From JBOZRQ01 sp050789255 (GTDB lineage Bacteria > Bacillota > Sulfobacillia > Symbiobacteriales > Symbiobacteriaceae): a stretch of 64,000 nt of DNA. The notes beneath the pieces are model-generated. The model searched no databases. It was not told the DNA's origin and saw only the letters and a list, made by a program, of their open reading frames with translations. Positions 56,201 to 64,000 of the stretch are shown here, piece after piece; positions within the stretch are counted from its first letter, which is position 1; every line of letters starts with the position of its first letter. A program made the position numbers and the translations under genes. Location: the NCBI GenBank assembly GCA_050789255.1, contig JBOZRQ010000034.1, forward strand, positions 1 to 64,000, in the 5' to 3' direction.

Positions 56201-56288
56201 GTATCTATCTCTCCTCAGGACTGAAAAAAAATACGCCCTTATGACGAAGGGATGGCTCTACCAGGGACCGTCTAAGGGAACTAGAGTG

Positions 56289-56318
56289 TTTACTAAATGT
56301 TGATCTCTCGGGGATAAT
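56289..56318 (+). promoter_or_regulatory. Possible promoter of the DedA gene
   Basis: TTTACT (56289-56294), 18-bp spacer and GATAAT (56313-56318), 50 bp before ATG 56369. The region from about 56221 to 56340 is distinctly AT-richer than its surroundings. Confidence 0.35.
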
Positions 56319-56368
56319 GCGTTGACGTCTCTTCGCGATAATCATTCCTGAGAGGAGGAGGAGCGGCC

Positions 56369-56944
56369 ATGACGACGGGAATGGTTGAACAAATGATTGC
56401 GGTCGCAGTGGCCGGCCTTCTAGAGGGAATCGGCGTTCCCTGGCCGGGCGCCATCGTAGTAGCAGGCGCAGGCATCGTCGCCGGCGGGGGCTGGCAAGAT
56501 GTGCTCCTCCTTACGGCTGCCTTTGGCTTCAGCTATTGCCTGGGCGCCCTTATGCAGTACGCGGTCGGCCGCTTCCTCGGCACCCGTGCCCTGGCCTGGA
56601 TTCCCGCCAAGTACCGGCAGCGCATCGACACCATGATGACCAGGTACGGCAGTGCAGCGGTGCTCTTCAGCCGCCCGCTGGCGATCGGCAACTACGTCTC
56701 CGCTCCGGCCGGCATCATGCGCATGCCCCTGCGGCGCTTCCTGCCGACCACATTCCTGGGCATCTGCCCCTGGGCCTTGGGCATGCTGATCGCCGGCGAC
56801 GCCATGGCCGTCATGCTGGGCGGCGCCCAGGAGGCGATCCACCAGTACTGGCTCCCCGCTGCGGCCCTGCTCGGCGCCGCCATGCTGGTCAGGCCGGTCT
56901 GGAAGTGGCTGCGGTCCGCCCCGGCGCCCATGCACGGGGACTAG
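56369..56944 (+). CDS. DedA/VTT-domain membrane protein
   Basis: 191 residues from ATG 56369 with GAGGAGGAGGAG upstream. The VTT/SNARE-associated pattern is visible: FLEGIGVPWPGAIVVAGAGIVAGGG (read LLEGIGVPWPGA), GRFLGTRALAWIPAKYRQRIDTMMTRYGSAAVLFSRPLAIGNYVSAPAGIMRMPLRRFL and a later TTFLGICPWALGMLIAGD. DedA proteins act in lipid flipping (undecaprenyl phosphate, phospholipids) and envelope homeostasis. Monocistronic with its own terminator. Confidence 0.85.
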   Translation: MTTGMVEQMIAVAVAGLLEGIGVPWPGAIVVAGAGIVAGGGWQDVLLLTAAFGFSYCLGALMQYAVGRFLGTRALAWIPAKYRQRIDTMMTRYGSAAVLFSRPLAIGNYVSAPAGIMRMPLRRFLPTTFLGICPWALGMLIAGDAMAVMLGGAQEAIHQYWLPAAALLGAAMLVRPVWKWLRSAPAPMHGD

Positions 56945-56958
56945 GCGCTTAATAAAAC

Positions 56959-57001
56959 AGGTCCCGCGCTGCCTCACCGGAGGTAGCACGGGACCTTTTT
57001 T
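56959..57001 (+). terminator. Terminator of the DedA gene
   Basis: AGGTCCCGCGCTGCCT pairs with AGGTAGCACGGGACCT (one mismatch, one wobble) around CACCGG and is followed by TTTTTT. Confidence 0.92.
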
Positions 57002-57019
57002 CATGTCTGTGGTGCTCGG

Positions 57020-57466
57020 TTACTTCAGTAGCTCCCGCAGTTCGGCCGACATTGCCTCCACCAACTCCGGCCGGCCGTGGAACTGGGCCGGGGTGTTCTG
57101 GTAGAGTACGACCTGCCACCGGCCCTCGCGGCGGGCGGCGACCACCGTGTGGTGGACATTCACTTCGGGCTTGATGTCGGACTGCCCCGGAGGGACCATG
57201 CCGGCGATGGCCCGCAGCATGGCTACATCCGGGCTCAGGAACTGCACGCTTCGCACTTTGCTCACGTAAGCCGCAGTGGGGTGGTGGGCAAAGATCGGCT
57301 CCAGGTGGGCCACAATGTCCGCTCGGCCGTTCATTTGGCTGCCGTCGAACCCGATCACTTCACCGTCCGCCGCGAACGGCTCGGCCATGGCAGCAGCGTT
57401 CCGCCGGTTCCAGCCATCCAGCATGCGGGTGTATAGCTCCCGAACTTCGGACTCCACCGAATCCAT
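57020..57466 (-). CDS. SnoaL-like/DUF4440 protein (SgcJ/EcaC family)
   Basis: 148 residues from ATG 57466; AGGAGG lies 8 bases upstream of it, whereas the first ATG (57472) is too close. The fold is a cone-shaped alpha+beta barrel with VRELYTRMLDGWNRRNAAAMAEPFAADGEVIGFDGSQMNGRADIVAHLEPIF at the start and VVLYQNTPAQFHGRPELVE at the end, matching SgcJ/EcaC proteins. These small proteins have varied or unknown functions. It lies 12 bp downstream of the GH-like gene on the same strand and is probably co-transcribed. Confidence 0.8.
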   Translation of the reverse strand: MDSVESEVRELYTRMLDGWNRRNAAAMAEPFAADGEVIGFDGSQMNGRADIVAHLEPIFAHHPTAAYVSKVRSVQFLSPDVAMLRAIAGMVPPGQSDIKPEVNVHHTVVAARREGRWQVVLYQNTPAQFHGRPELVEAMSAELRELLK

Positions 57467-57478
57467 GCCCATCTCCTC

Positions 57479-58933
57479 CTAAGGCGTAGTGATCTGAACC
57501 ACGTTCCGGGCGCCGTCCCACGTAACCGATGCCCCGAAGGCCTGGGCCAGGAAGCGCACCGGGACCATCGTGCGGTCCTGCCAGAGCACCGCCGGCTGGT
57601 CCAGGGCGGTCTGGCCGCCGCCCACAAGGGCGCCGTGCTCGCCCAGGGTTACCTGCACAGGCATGCCGTCATACCACACCTGAGCGGTGCGGCTCTCGCC
57701 GTGCCACTCGACCGTGGCGCCGAGGGCCTCCGCAATGGCCCGCAGGGGGACCAGGGTGCGGCCGCTGCTCCGGGCGATGAACGGCTGGACGTCGCTCACG
57801 ATGACCTTGCCGTTGACCTCCACGGTGACCGTGGCGCCGACCTCGGTGGGACGGAGCTGGTAGGCCGGCCACGGCGCCGCAGGCTTCAGCGCGGCCTCGG
57901 TGTAGACGTTGGCGGCGTTCCAGAGCAGCCACCCATCGTACCCGGCGTCGTAGGCGGCCTGAATCTGGGCCCGGACCTCGTCGGGGCCGTAGTCGTAGCC
58001 CCAGGAGAAGTCCTGCAGCCAGGGGCGCACGCTGGTTTTGCCGGACAGGCCGGCCTCCGCGATGCGATCCCGGGCGTCCTCCAGGGAGCGGTAGACCGTC
58101 TCGTACGGCATGGCATTCGGGTTGGCCACGCCGAGGTTGCCCTTTTCATAGTGGCTGGGGTACAGCATGGGGGAGACAAAGTCCACGGAGGCAGCGATCT
58201 CCTCCAGATGCTGGCCGATGCCCATGTCGTCCCAAGCGCTGGTGACCAGGCCGAACACGTCGGCGCTGATCGGCACGCCCTTGGCCGCCAGGCGCTCCCG
58301 GGCGAAGGCCAGGAAGCCGGCGATCACGTCCTGCTCGGCCCGATTATCCTTACCGGGGTAGCGCAGGTTGGAGAGCTTGCCATCGGTCGGGAAGCGCACA
58401 TAGTCGAACTGAATCTCGTCGAAGCCGGCGTCCGCGGCCGCTTCAGCGATGCGGACCACGTACTCCCAGCTGTCGCGGCTGTAGGGGTTGAGCCAGGGCA
58501 CCCCGTTGTAGTCCCGCCAGATGCCGCCGTTCACGTCGGCCGCCGCCATGTCCGGATAGGCCGGGGCGACGATCGGGTCCTTGAAGGTGACCATCCGGGC
58601 GATCAGGTAGACCCCGCGGGCGTGCAGGTCGGCGGTAAAGGACTTGATATCGTGAATGAACGGGCGCACGGCGCCGGCGGAAGCGGCGACACGCTCCGTG
58701 GCGGGGAAGGTGATGCGCCCCGAGTCATCCTTGACGTCTAGCACGATGGCGTTCAGTTCGGTCCGGTCGATCAGGCCGAGAATCTCCTCCAGCTTCTCGG
58801 GGTCGGCGGCGTTCCAGGGGGTCAGGTAGACGCCGCGAACGGGCTCTTTAGAGGCGGCAGAGGCGGGGGCGGGCAGCAGGGCCGCGGCGAGCGCCACAAG
58901 CAGGACGGTGGCGAGCAGGCGGACTCTCTTCAT
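57479..58933 (-). CDS. Secreted putative glycoside hydrolase (DUF4015/GH-like) with copper-amine-oxidase-N domain
   Basis: 484 residues from ATG 58933, with CAGGAGATG upstream. Signal peptide at 1-27 (LLATVLLVALAAALLPAPASAAS). The catalytic-type barrel spans about 30-350: GVYLTPWNAADPEKLEEILGLIDRTELNAIVLDVKDDSGRITFP, then FDEIQFDYVRFPTDGKLSN and SPMLYPSHYEKGNLG, matching the DUF4015 GH-like family (YngK-related). The last ~120 residues form a copper-amine-oxidase-N-type domain in which two strands-plus-LVPLRAIAEALGATVEW/MVPVRFLAQAFGASVTW units repeat; in Firmicutes this domain is a cell-wall-binding or structural module. Target glycan unknown. Confidence 0.85.
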   Translation of the reverse strand: MKRVRLLATVLLVALAAALLPAPASAASKEPVRGVYLTPWNAADPEKLEEILGLIDRTELNAIVLDVKDDSGRITFPATERVAASAGAVRPFIHDIKSFTADLHARGVYLIARMVTFKDPIVAPAYPDMAAADVNGGIWRDYNGVPWLNPYSRDSWEYVVRIAEAAADAGFDEIQFDYVRFPTDGKLSNLRYPGKDNRAEQDVIAGFLAFARERLAAKGVPISADVFGLVTSAWDDMGIGQHLEEIAASVDFVSPMLYPSHYEKGNLGVANPNAMPYETVYRSLEDARDRIAEAGLSGKTSVRPWLQDFSWGYDYGPDEVRAQIQAAYDAGYDGWLLWNAANVYTEAALKPAAPWPAYQLRPTEVGATVTVEVNGKVIVSDVQPFIARSSGRTLVPLRAIAEALGATVEWHGESRTAQVWYDGMPVQVTLGEHGALVGGGQTALDQPAVLWQDRTMVPVRFLAQAFGASVTWDGARNVVQITTP

Positions 58934-59075
58934 TGTTGATTCACATCTCCTGTATGGGGGTTATTCCCATTTTCGAGACGGTGCGGCCGCTTTCCTTGTG
59001 GACCGGGAGGATCGAGTAATATTTGGTCCAATACCTTAAGGGTGATAATGGTTTCCCTAATGGGAGGATTCGTGC

Positions 59076-60893
59076 ATGGCCATGCTGCGGAGCGAAGTCC
59101 CGGCCCAAGAGACCTGGAGTTCGGAGGATATTTTTGCGACCCGGGAGGCATGGGAGGCCGAGTACCAGGCGTGTGAGGCGGAGATTGCCCGCCTGCGGGC
59201 CGAGGTGGGGAGGTTCGCCGTAGGGCCGGCCCAGGCCGCTGCAGTGATGAACGCCTGGGATGAACTGACCGGCCGCGTAAACCGGGTGACCTACTATGCG
59301 AACCTGCTCTACAACGAAGAGACGACCAACCCAACCTACCAGATGATGAACGGGCGGGGCGGCTACCTGGCCGCGGCCTATGCCCAGTTGACCTCACAGC
59401 TCCAGTCGGTGGCGCTTGGGCTGCCGGAGGGCGCCCTGCTTCAGTGGCTGGACGAGGAGCCCGGCCTGGCGGACTTCCGCACGATGTTGGAGCGCATTGC
59501 TGCCTTCAAGCCCCATGCCTTGGCCCCCGAGGCCGAGGCCGCCCTGGCCGCCGTGGGCCAGACCCTGAGCGCCCCCTTTGGGGTGTACAACGCTGTGACC
59601 AGCGCCGACATGAAGTTCGAGACGGTCCAGGACAGCAAGGGCAATGATGTGCCGATTTCGCTGTTCTTTTACATGACGCAGGTGGAAACCTCGCCGGACA
59701 CCATGCTCCGCCGCCGCGGCTACGCCGCCCTGACGCGGGGCATGGAGCCCTACAAGCACGGCCTGGCCGGCACCTTCTCGGCCGAACTCCGCAAGAATGT
59801 GGAGCTGGCCCGGCTACGGAAGTACGACTCGGCGATTGACATGCTGCTCAACTATGATGGGGTCGGGCGCCAGGCCGACGGCATTGGCCCGGCGCTCTTT
59901 CACCAGGTCCTCGACATTTTCGTGCACGAGCTGGCCCCGCACATGCAGCGGTACGCCCGGCTGCGCAAGCGGGTGCTGGGCCTGGACAAGCTGCTCTTCT
60001 CGGACGTGAAGGCCCCGCTGGATCCAGAGTTTGACCCCCGCATAAGCTTCGAGGAAGCGGGGCGGATGCTGTGTGACTCCGTAAAAGTGCTGGGTCCTGA
60101 GTATAATGCCACCATGGAGCGGGCTTTCACCGAGCGGTGGGTTTACCGTGGCAACAATGAGGGGCGCGGCATGATCGCTTTTGGCGGCGGCGCCTACGGG
60201 GTGCACGGCTACTCGCTTTACCCGTGGGGCGGCAACCTCTTCGACGCCTTCCTGCTGGGCCATGAGCTGGGCCATTCCGCCCACTACGACCTGGCGATGC
60301 GCAACGTGCGAGCAGCCAACATGGCACCATCCCGGCTGTTCGTGGAGTCGCCGTCGACCCTGACCGAGCACCTGATGGTCCAGCACGTGCGGGCGACCAC
60401 CAGCGACCCCCGGCTGCACCGTTGGCTTAACATGTACCTGATGATGAGCTACCACCACAACTGCGTGACGCACATTCTGGAGGCTGAACTGCTGCGGCGG
60501 CTGTACGCGATGGCGGAGGCGAAGCGGCCCCTCACCACCGCGACGATCTGCCAGACGAAGCTGGAGATTCTCCAGCAGTTCTGGGGCGACACCGTGGAGC
60601 TGGACGCCGGGGCGGGCCTGACCTGGATGCGGCAGCCGCACTACTACATTGGGCTTTACCCCTACACCTACTCGGTGGGGATCTCCGCCGCCACCGTGAT
60701 GGCTGGCCGCATTCAGCGGGGCGGCCAGGCGGAGGGAGAGCGCTGGGTGGAGGTGCTCAAGGCCGGCGGCAGCCGGACGGCGTTGGACCTGTTCGGGATG
60801 GCCGGGCTCGACATGACCTCCCCGGACATGTACCGCCAGGCCGTGGCCTATGTGGGCGCCTTGGTCGATCAGTTGGAGGAGAGTTTCGCGTAA
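59076..60893 (+). CDS. Oligoendopeptidase F-type metallopeptidase (M3B)
   Basis: 605 residues from ATG 59076, with ATGGGAGGA upstream. The catalytic motif LLGHELGHSAHYD (His396, Glu397, His400) binds zinc, with a downstream Glu in FVESPSTLTEHLM as third ligand. N-terminal helices (WSSEDIFATREAWEAEYQACEAEIARL) are typical of PepF. It is cytoplasmic and degrades peptides of 7-17 residues in known members. Transcribed alone, divergently from the GH-like gene. Confidence 0.92.
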   Translation: MAMLRSEVPAQETWSSEDIFATREAWEAEYQACEAEIARLRAEVGRFAVGPAQAAAVMNAWDELTGRVNRVTYYANLLYNEETTNPTYQMMNGRGGYLAAAYAQLTSQLQSVALGLPEGALLQWLDEEPGLADFRTMLERIAAFKPHALAPEAEAALAAVGQTLSAPFGVYNAVTSADMKFETVQDSKGNDVPISLFFYMTQVETSPDTMLRRRGYAALTRGMEPYKHGLAGTFSAELRKNVELARLRKYDSAIDMLLNYDGVGRQADGIGPALFHQVLDIFVHELAPHMQRYARLRKRVLGLDKLLFSDVKAPLDPEFDPRISFEEAGRMLCDSVKVLGPEYNATMERAFTERWVYRGNNEGRGMIAFGGGAYGVHGYSLYPWGGNLFDAFLLGHELGHSAHYDLAMRNVRAANMAPSRLFVESPSTLTEHLMVQHVRATTSDPRLHRWLNMYLMMSYHHNCVTHILEAELLRRLYAMAEAKRPLTTATICQTKLEILQQFWGDTVELDAGAGLTWMRQPHYYIGLYPYTYSVGISAATVMAGRIQRGGQAEGERWVEVLKAGGSRTALDLFGMAGLDMTSPDMYRQAVAYVGALVDQLEESFA

Positions 60894-60930
60894 CGGTCAG
60901 TCCAACCGGGTAGAATAAGGGACGCGAGGG

Positions 60931-61090
60931 GAGCCGCTGCGGAAGCCCGTACAGGGACGGGACGCTTGGAACGGCTCTAGTTGAAGAGAGAGTGGAGAAG
61001 GAGCCCCTTTGCGGGAAAGGTCTCTCCTCGTTGATCCGCTTTTACCAAACGAACACCCCTTCGGCTTGTCGAAAGCTGAAGGGGTGTTCG
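60931..61090 (+). other. Structured intergenic region after the peptidase gene
   Basis: No gene is seen between 60894 and 61193. It contains a nested hairpin (GAGCCG 60931-60936 with CGGCTC 60972-60977, enclosing CCCGT 60946-60950 with ACGGG 60957-60961) and a strong 13-bp perfect stem (61050-61062 with 61078-61090, inner GGCTT/AAGCT). The second looks like a terminator without a clean U-run. The first could be part of a 3' UTR, an attenuator or a small RNA. I recognise no riboswitch class. Confidence 0.4.
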
Positions 61091-61193
61091 AGCATTTGTT
61101 CGCCAAAGTTCGCGCCAGCGGGCCCTACCGGCGATTCTTCTTCATCCCGTCTGCCTCGCCTTCATAGTTATTGCCTATGGATGAGGAAAAAGG

Positions 61194-61646
61194 GTGGGGC
61201 GTGGTTCGGTGAAGGACGACACTGTAAGGAGATTGGTCAAGGCGCGGCGGGAGACGGCGGTTTCGGTCCTGTGGGGCGTGCTGATGCTCCTGGTCGTGCT
61301 CGGGCTCTTCGCTTCCTTCATCGCAGACCCCAGCCTGCGCTGGCTCTGCTATGCCTTGCTCGCCATGACCGGGCTTGCGTTCGCCAGCGCCCTTGGCAGC
61401 GAGACCCGCAAGCTCAGTCGGGACCTGCAGGCCCCGCCTGTGACGGAACGGTGCCGGCTGATCTACGTTGAACGCCTCCCCCGCGCACGCAGCGAGACCT
61501 GGTGCGTGGAGACCCGGGACGGGCGCCGGCACATGATCAACCTGACATCCGTCCCCGGAGCCGCGCTCAAAGGACGCTGGATTCTGCTCACCTATACACC
61601 GCACAGCCTCTTGATCCTCGCGGCCCGTGCCATGGAACAAGATTGA
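61194..61646 (+). CDS. Small membrane protein of unknown function
   Basis: 150 residues if GTG 61194 is the start (AGGAAAAAGG just before); GTG 61209, giving 145 residues, is also possible. Two adjacent membrane helices lie at about 22-65 (VSVLWGVLMLLVVLGLFASFIA; LCYALLAMTGLAFASALG), and the rest is a soluble domain of short strands (RCRLIYVERLPRARSETWCVETRDGRRHMINLTSVPG; RWILLTYTPHSLLILAARAM). No family recognised. Confidence 0.55.
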   Translation: MGRGSVKDDTVRRLVKARRETAVSVLWGVLMLLVVLGLFASFIADPSLRWLCYALLAMTGLAFASALGSETRKLSRDLQAPPVTERCRLIYVERLPRARSETWCVETRDGRRHMINLTSVPGAALKGRWILLTYTPHSLLILAARAMEQD

Positions 61647-61650
61647 GCGG

Positions 61651-62661
61651 CTACAGCTTGTACGTGTCGACCACCTTGGCGATATAGCGGAAGCCGTCCA
61701 CGTCGTAGCCCTTGCGGTCGGCGATGCGCTCCGCCAGCATCTGCAGCGGGATCACCGCGGTGAGCTGCCCGAGCACCTCATCGCCGAAACCGTGCACCTG
61801 CAAAATGCGCTGCGGAGGAATCCGGTCGCTGACCACCGGGGCGTCGGCCACCAGGTAGACCTCGGCGCCCAGCGATGCGAAGTACTCGCCATGCTTGACC
61901 GCCTCTGCGCAGGCATCGGCCGTCGAGGCCAGCAGCACGATCGGCAGCCCGGGCCGCACCACCTCAATATTGCCGTGCCGGAACTCCGAGACCGACATCC
62001 CGCTGGCGTGGATGAAGGTCTTTTCCTTCAGGAGCAGCCCGCCCGCCTCGGCCGTGACGCCCAGGGGGCCCATGCCGAGCAGGTAGATCACATCCTGCTC
62101 CAGCAGCTCCGTGGCCCACAGGTCGGCCACCGGGGCCGCCGCCCCGAGGGTGGCTTGAATGCCCGGGGCCAGCGGGCCGGTCTGAGCGCCCTTCGCCAGA
62201 AGGCAGAGCAGGCCCAGGGTGGCGGTGTAGGTCTTCGTCGCTGAGCTGACTTCGGATCCCGCATCCATGAAGAGCAGCTCGTCGGCGCCCTTCCCCAGGT
62301 GGGAGTCGCGGTTGTTGGTGACGCCCCAGAAGGGGATCTGCCGCTCCTTGAGCATCTGCACCGCCTGCTGGGTCTCCAGGCTCTGGCCGGACTGGGAGAC
62401 CAGGATCACCAGGGTCCCCGGCTCGGGGTGCACGTAGCCCAGCTCGGCCGCCGGAAGCACGTGCGGCAGCAGGCGGGCGTGCTTCATGAAGGCGTAAGCG
62501 GCAGCGCGGCAGGCGTAGAGCGAAGCCCCCGTCCCGGACAGGATCAGGCGCTTGACATGGCCGAGCTGCCGGCTCAAGCGCTCCAGGTGCTGAACCTGCC
62601 CCTCCACCCGCTGCATCACATCATACTGGTCCTGGATCTCCTGCCACATCTGGCTCGTCAT
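61651..62661 (-). CDS. SIS-domain sugar-phosphate isomerase/deaminase (GlmS C-terminal/AgaS-like)
   Basis: 336 residues with two SIS domains: LILSGTGASLYACRAAAYAFM and LVILVSQSGQSLETQQAVQML in the first, YLLGMGPLGVTAEAGGLLLKEKTFIHASGMSVSEFRHGNIEVVRPGLPIVLLA in the second. This is the isomerase half of glucosamine-6-phosphate synthase-like and AgaS-type proteins without the glutamine amidotransferase part. It overlaps the kinase gene by 4 nt, and a GH4 enzyme gene is further upstream, so it probably acts on an amino sugar phosphate released by that hydrolase. Confidence 0.8.
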   Translation of the reverse strand: MTSQMWQEIQDQYDVMQRVEGQVQHLERLSRQLGHVKRLILSGTGASLYACRAAAYAFMKHARLLPHVLPAAELGYVHPEPGTLVILVSQSGQSLETQQAVQMLKERQIPFWGVTNNRDSHLGKGADELLFMDAGSEVSSATKTYTATLGLLCLLAKGAQTGPLAPGIQATLGAAAPVADLWATELLEQDVIYLLGMGPLGVTAEAGGLLLKEKTFIHASGMSVSEFRHGNIEVVRPGLPIVLLASTADACAEAVKHGEYFASLGAEVYLVADAPVVSDRIPPQRILQVHGFGDEVLGQLTAVIPLQMLAERIADRKGYDVDGFRYIAKVVDTYKL

Positions 62662-63626
62662 GAACTCACCCTCATCAGGTTGAACTTGCGGGCGCCGTCC
62701 GCCACAGCTTGGGAGCCCAGTGGAACCTCAAGTGCGAGCAGCAGGGCGCCCACCACGGGCTCATACCGCGCCTCAATCAGGGAGGCCGACGGCGCCGCCG
62801 CCAGGATGGCTTGGCTCACGGTCTCCCCCAGCCCGGGCAGCCTGGCCTTGAAAATGCCGCCCGAGAGCACGACCTCCACCGGCAGGCCCGCCATGTCGAA
62901 GCGACGCAGACCTGCGGTGACATAGCGGGCGAGCCGCTGCCCAAACCCGGTCACGATCTGAGCCGCCACCGCGTCCCCGCAGGCCACGGCCTGCTCCAGG
63001 ATGGGCACCATCGCACTGGTGGGGCCGAGGCGCCCCTCGACGTACTGTCTCAACAGCGCGTCCACGCTCGGCTGGGCGAAGTGATCAAGGGCGATGCGGG
63101 TCAGCGCAGTGGCCTCGCCGATGCCGGACTCAGCGGCCCACACCGCCCGCAGGGAGAGCCGTCCCAGGGCGGTGCCGCCCTGGTCATCGCCGTTGATATA
63201 GTACCCGTAGATATACGATTCCCCGGTCGGGCTGACCACAGCCACGTTCAGCCCGGTGCCGGCGCAAAGCACCGCCCCGCACCGGCTATCGGTGCCGGCC
63301 CGGTAGGCGATCATGCAGTCGTTGACCACACGCACATCAGCCACGCCGGTCGCCTGGCGCAGGCTGGTCTCCAGCAAGGCGTACTCGTCGGGCCAGTCGG
63401 CGCCGCTCATGCCAGCCGAGATTCGGTCCACATCCCGCCAGGACAGTCCCGCCTGCCGCAAAGCCTGTTCCGACGCCGAAAGCACCGCTGCCATGGCGGC
63501 TTCCATGCCATCGCTCGCATGGACGGCGCCGGCCCCGTAGCCGACGCCCATCATCTGACCGGACCGGGCCGCCACCAGGGCGGCCGTTTTCGTGGCGCCC
63601 TGATCGAGAGCGAGAACGTAACCCAT
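62658..63626 (-). CDS. BadF/N-acetylglucosamine-kinase-type ATPase
   Basis: 322 residues. ASKHA-fold motifs: phosphate-1 YVLALDQGATKTAALVAARSG, phosphate-2 VLCAGTGLNVAVVSPTG, and the adenosine motif VEVVLSGGIFKARLPGL. The family includes eukaryotic and bacterial N-acetylglucosamine kinases. GQDQGG-like NGDDQGGTALGRLSLRAVWA near 147 supports the amino-sugar kinase group. It lies 3 bp before the SIS gene overlap and just downstream of the GH4 gene, suggesting that it phosphorylates a sugar from the same pathway. Confidence 0.8.
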   Translation of the reverse strand: MGYVLALDQGATKTAALVAARSGQMMGVGYGAGAVHASDGMEAAMAAVLSASEQALRQAGLSWRDVDRISAGMSGADWPDEYALLETSLRQATGVADVRVVNDCMIAYRAGTDSRCGAVLCAGTGLNVAVVSPTGESYIYGYYINGDDQGGTALGRLSLRAVWAAESGIGEATALTRIALDHFAQPSVDALLRQYVEGRLGPTSAMVPILEQAVACGDAVAAQIVTGFGQRLARYVTAGLRRFDMAGLPVEVVLSGGIFKARLPGLGETVSQAILAAAPSASLIEARYEPVVGALLLALEVPLGSQAVADGARKFNLMRVSS

Positions 63627-63629
63627 GGG

Positions 63630-64000
63630 CTAGCGGAAGAACTGCGGGAGGTACTCCCGGTTCGCATTCAGCAGGTCGTCCAGCAGCGGGCGGGCGATCT
63701 CATACTCCCGCACCAGCGGGTTGGCCAGCAGCGCCATCAGGGCGGTGCGCCGGTCGCCGGTCACCGCAGCCTCCACGGTCAGCTGCTCGTAGTTCTTCAC
63801 CGCAGCGATGATGCCCCAGAACGCAGCGGGCACGGAACCCACGGCCAGCGGCTTGATGCCGTGGGCGTTCACCATGCAGGGGGCCTCTATCACGGCATCG
63901 TCGGGCAGGAACTTCACCACGCCCCGGTTGGGCACGTTGACCACGGACCAGGTGTCCTTGTTGCCGGCAATAGCCGCCATCAGGCCCAGGGCGACCTCGG
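63630..64000 (-). CDS. GH4 6-phospho-beta-glucosidase-type enzyme, C-terminal part (runs off window)
   Basis: At least 122 residues; the frame stays open to base 64000, so the 5' end lies outside. The part seen (ALGLMAAIAGNKDTWSVVNVPNRGVVKFLPDDAVIEAPCMVN; HGIKPLAVGSVPAAFWGIIAAVKNYEQLTVEAAVTGDRRTALMALLANPLV) matches the C-terminal helical region of family 4 glycosidases, which use NAD and Mn to cleave 6-phosphoglycosides. The NAD-binding and metal residues are upstream and cannot be judged. It precedes the kinase and SIS genes in the same operon. Confidence 0.8.
   Translation of the reverse strand, partial: EVALGLMAAIAGNKDTWSVVNVPNRGVVKFLPDDAVIEAPCMVNAHGIKPLAVGSVPAAFWGIIAAVKNYEQLTVEAAVTGDRRTALMALLANPLVREYEIARPLLDDLLNANREYLPQFFR

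Overview
The window is GC-rich (roughly two thirds G+C by eye), densely coded DNA from a Gram-positive-type bacterium. Very strong AGGAGG-type ribosome binding sites, frequent GTG/TTG and apparently two CTG starts, sigma-A promoters with 17-bp spacers, lipoprotein signals, an SLH-domain surface protein, PepF, a CvfC/YpgR-type protein, split ThrE exporters and a KdpE/PhoB-like two-component pair all fit a high-GC Firmicute. The overall look is that of Symbiobacterium or a close relative; this is inference from gene content and style, not from a database match.

Layout. 0-1.8 kb: a DNA-binding/nuclease-like fusion and a gene-free stretch with helically phased T-tracts. 1.8-4.0 kb: a secreted YcdB-like/SLH protein. 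4.1-8.0 kb (minus): a four-gene, translationally coupled cluster of type III polyketide synthase, methyltransferase, FAD oxidoreductase and UbiA prenyltransferase, probably making a membrane meroterpenoid or quinone-like lipid. 8.1-10.7 kb: an SsuABC/TauABC-type importer. 10.9-14.7 kb: a secreted protein of unknown function, a Ycf48-like propeller lipoprotein and a GH13 sucrose phosphorylase. 14.8-15.1 kb: tRNA-Glu, tRNA-Phe and tRNA-Ile. 15.2-25.8 kb: small unknown genes, a split ThrE exporter, two MFS transporters, an acyl-CoA ligase and a gamma-glutamyltransferase.

26.2-43.1 kb (plus) is the most interesting region. It holds a histidine kinase and response regulator, an ion-transporter-type permease, a cytosine-deaminase-like amidohydrolase, a membrane sensor with a decayed GGDEF domain, a complete Liv-type ABC importer, and fdrA-ylbE-ylbF-carbamate kinase. 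The last four genes correspond to the oxamate carbamoyltransferase plus catabolic carbamate kinase set of Escherichia coli. Two promoters in this island carry the same architecture: two TGTTAT-N5-TGTTAY direct repeats 32 bp apart, followed by a -10 hexamer exactly 28 bp after the start of the second repeat. A single repeat lies ahead of the kinase gene. I read this as a two-component-controlled regulon that imports and degrades a carbamoyl or ureide compound and gains ATP through carbamoyl phosphate.

43.1-64 kb: a Gre-factor-like gene behind a promoter and leader terminator, a decayed gene, a short thioredoxin-reductase-like flavoprotein, a CvfC/MBL operon, a beta-CASP nuclease-like protein, a histidine phosphatase, membrane proteins, an aspartate-racemase-family gene with a MocR regulator, MsrA, an acyltransferase, a DedA protein, a GH-like secreted protein, PepF, and the end of a sugar operon (SIS protein, BadF-type kinase, GH4 enzyme cut by the window edge). 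Two MITE-like inverted-repeat elements lie at 31563-31690 and 50906-51133.
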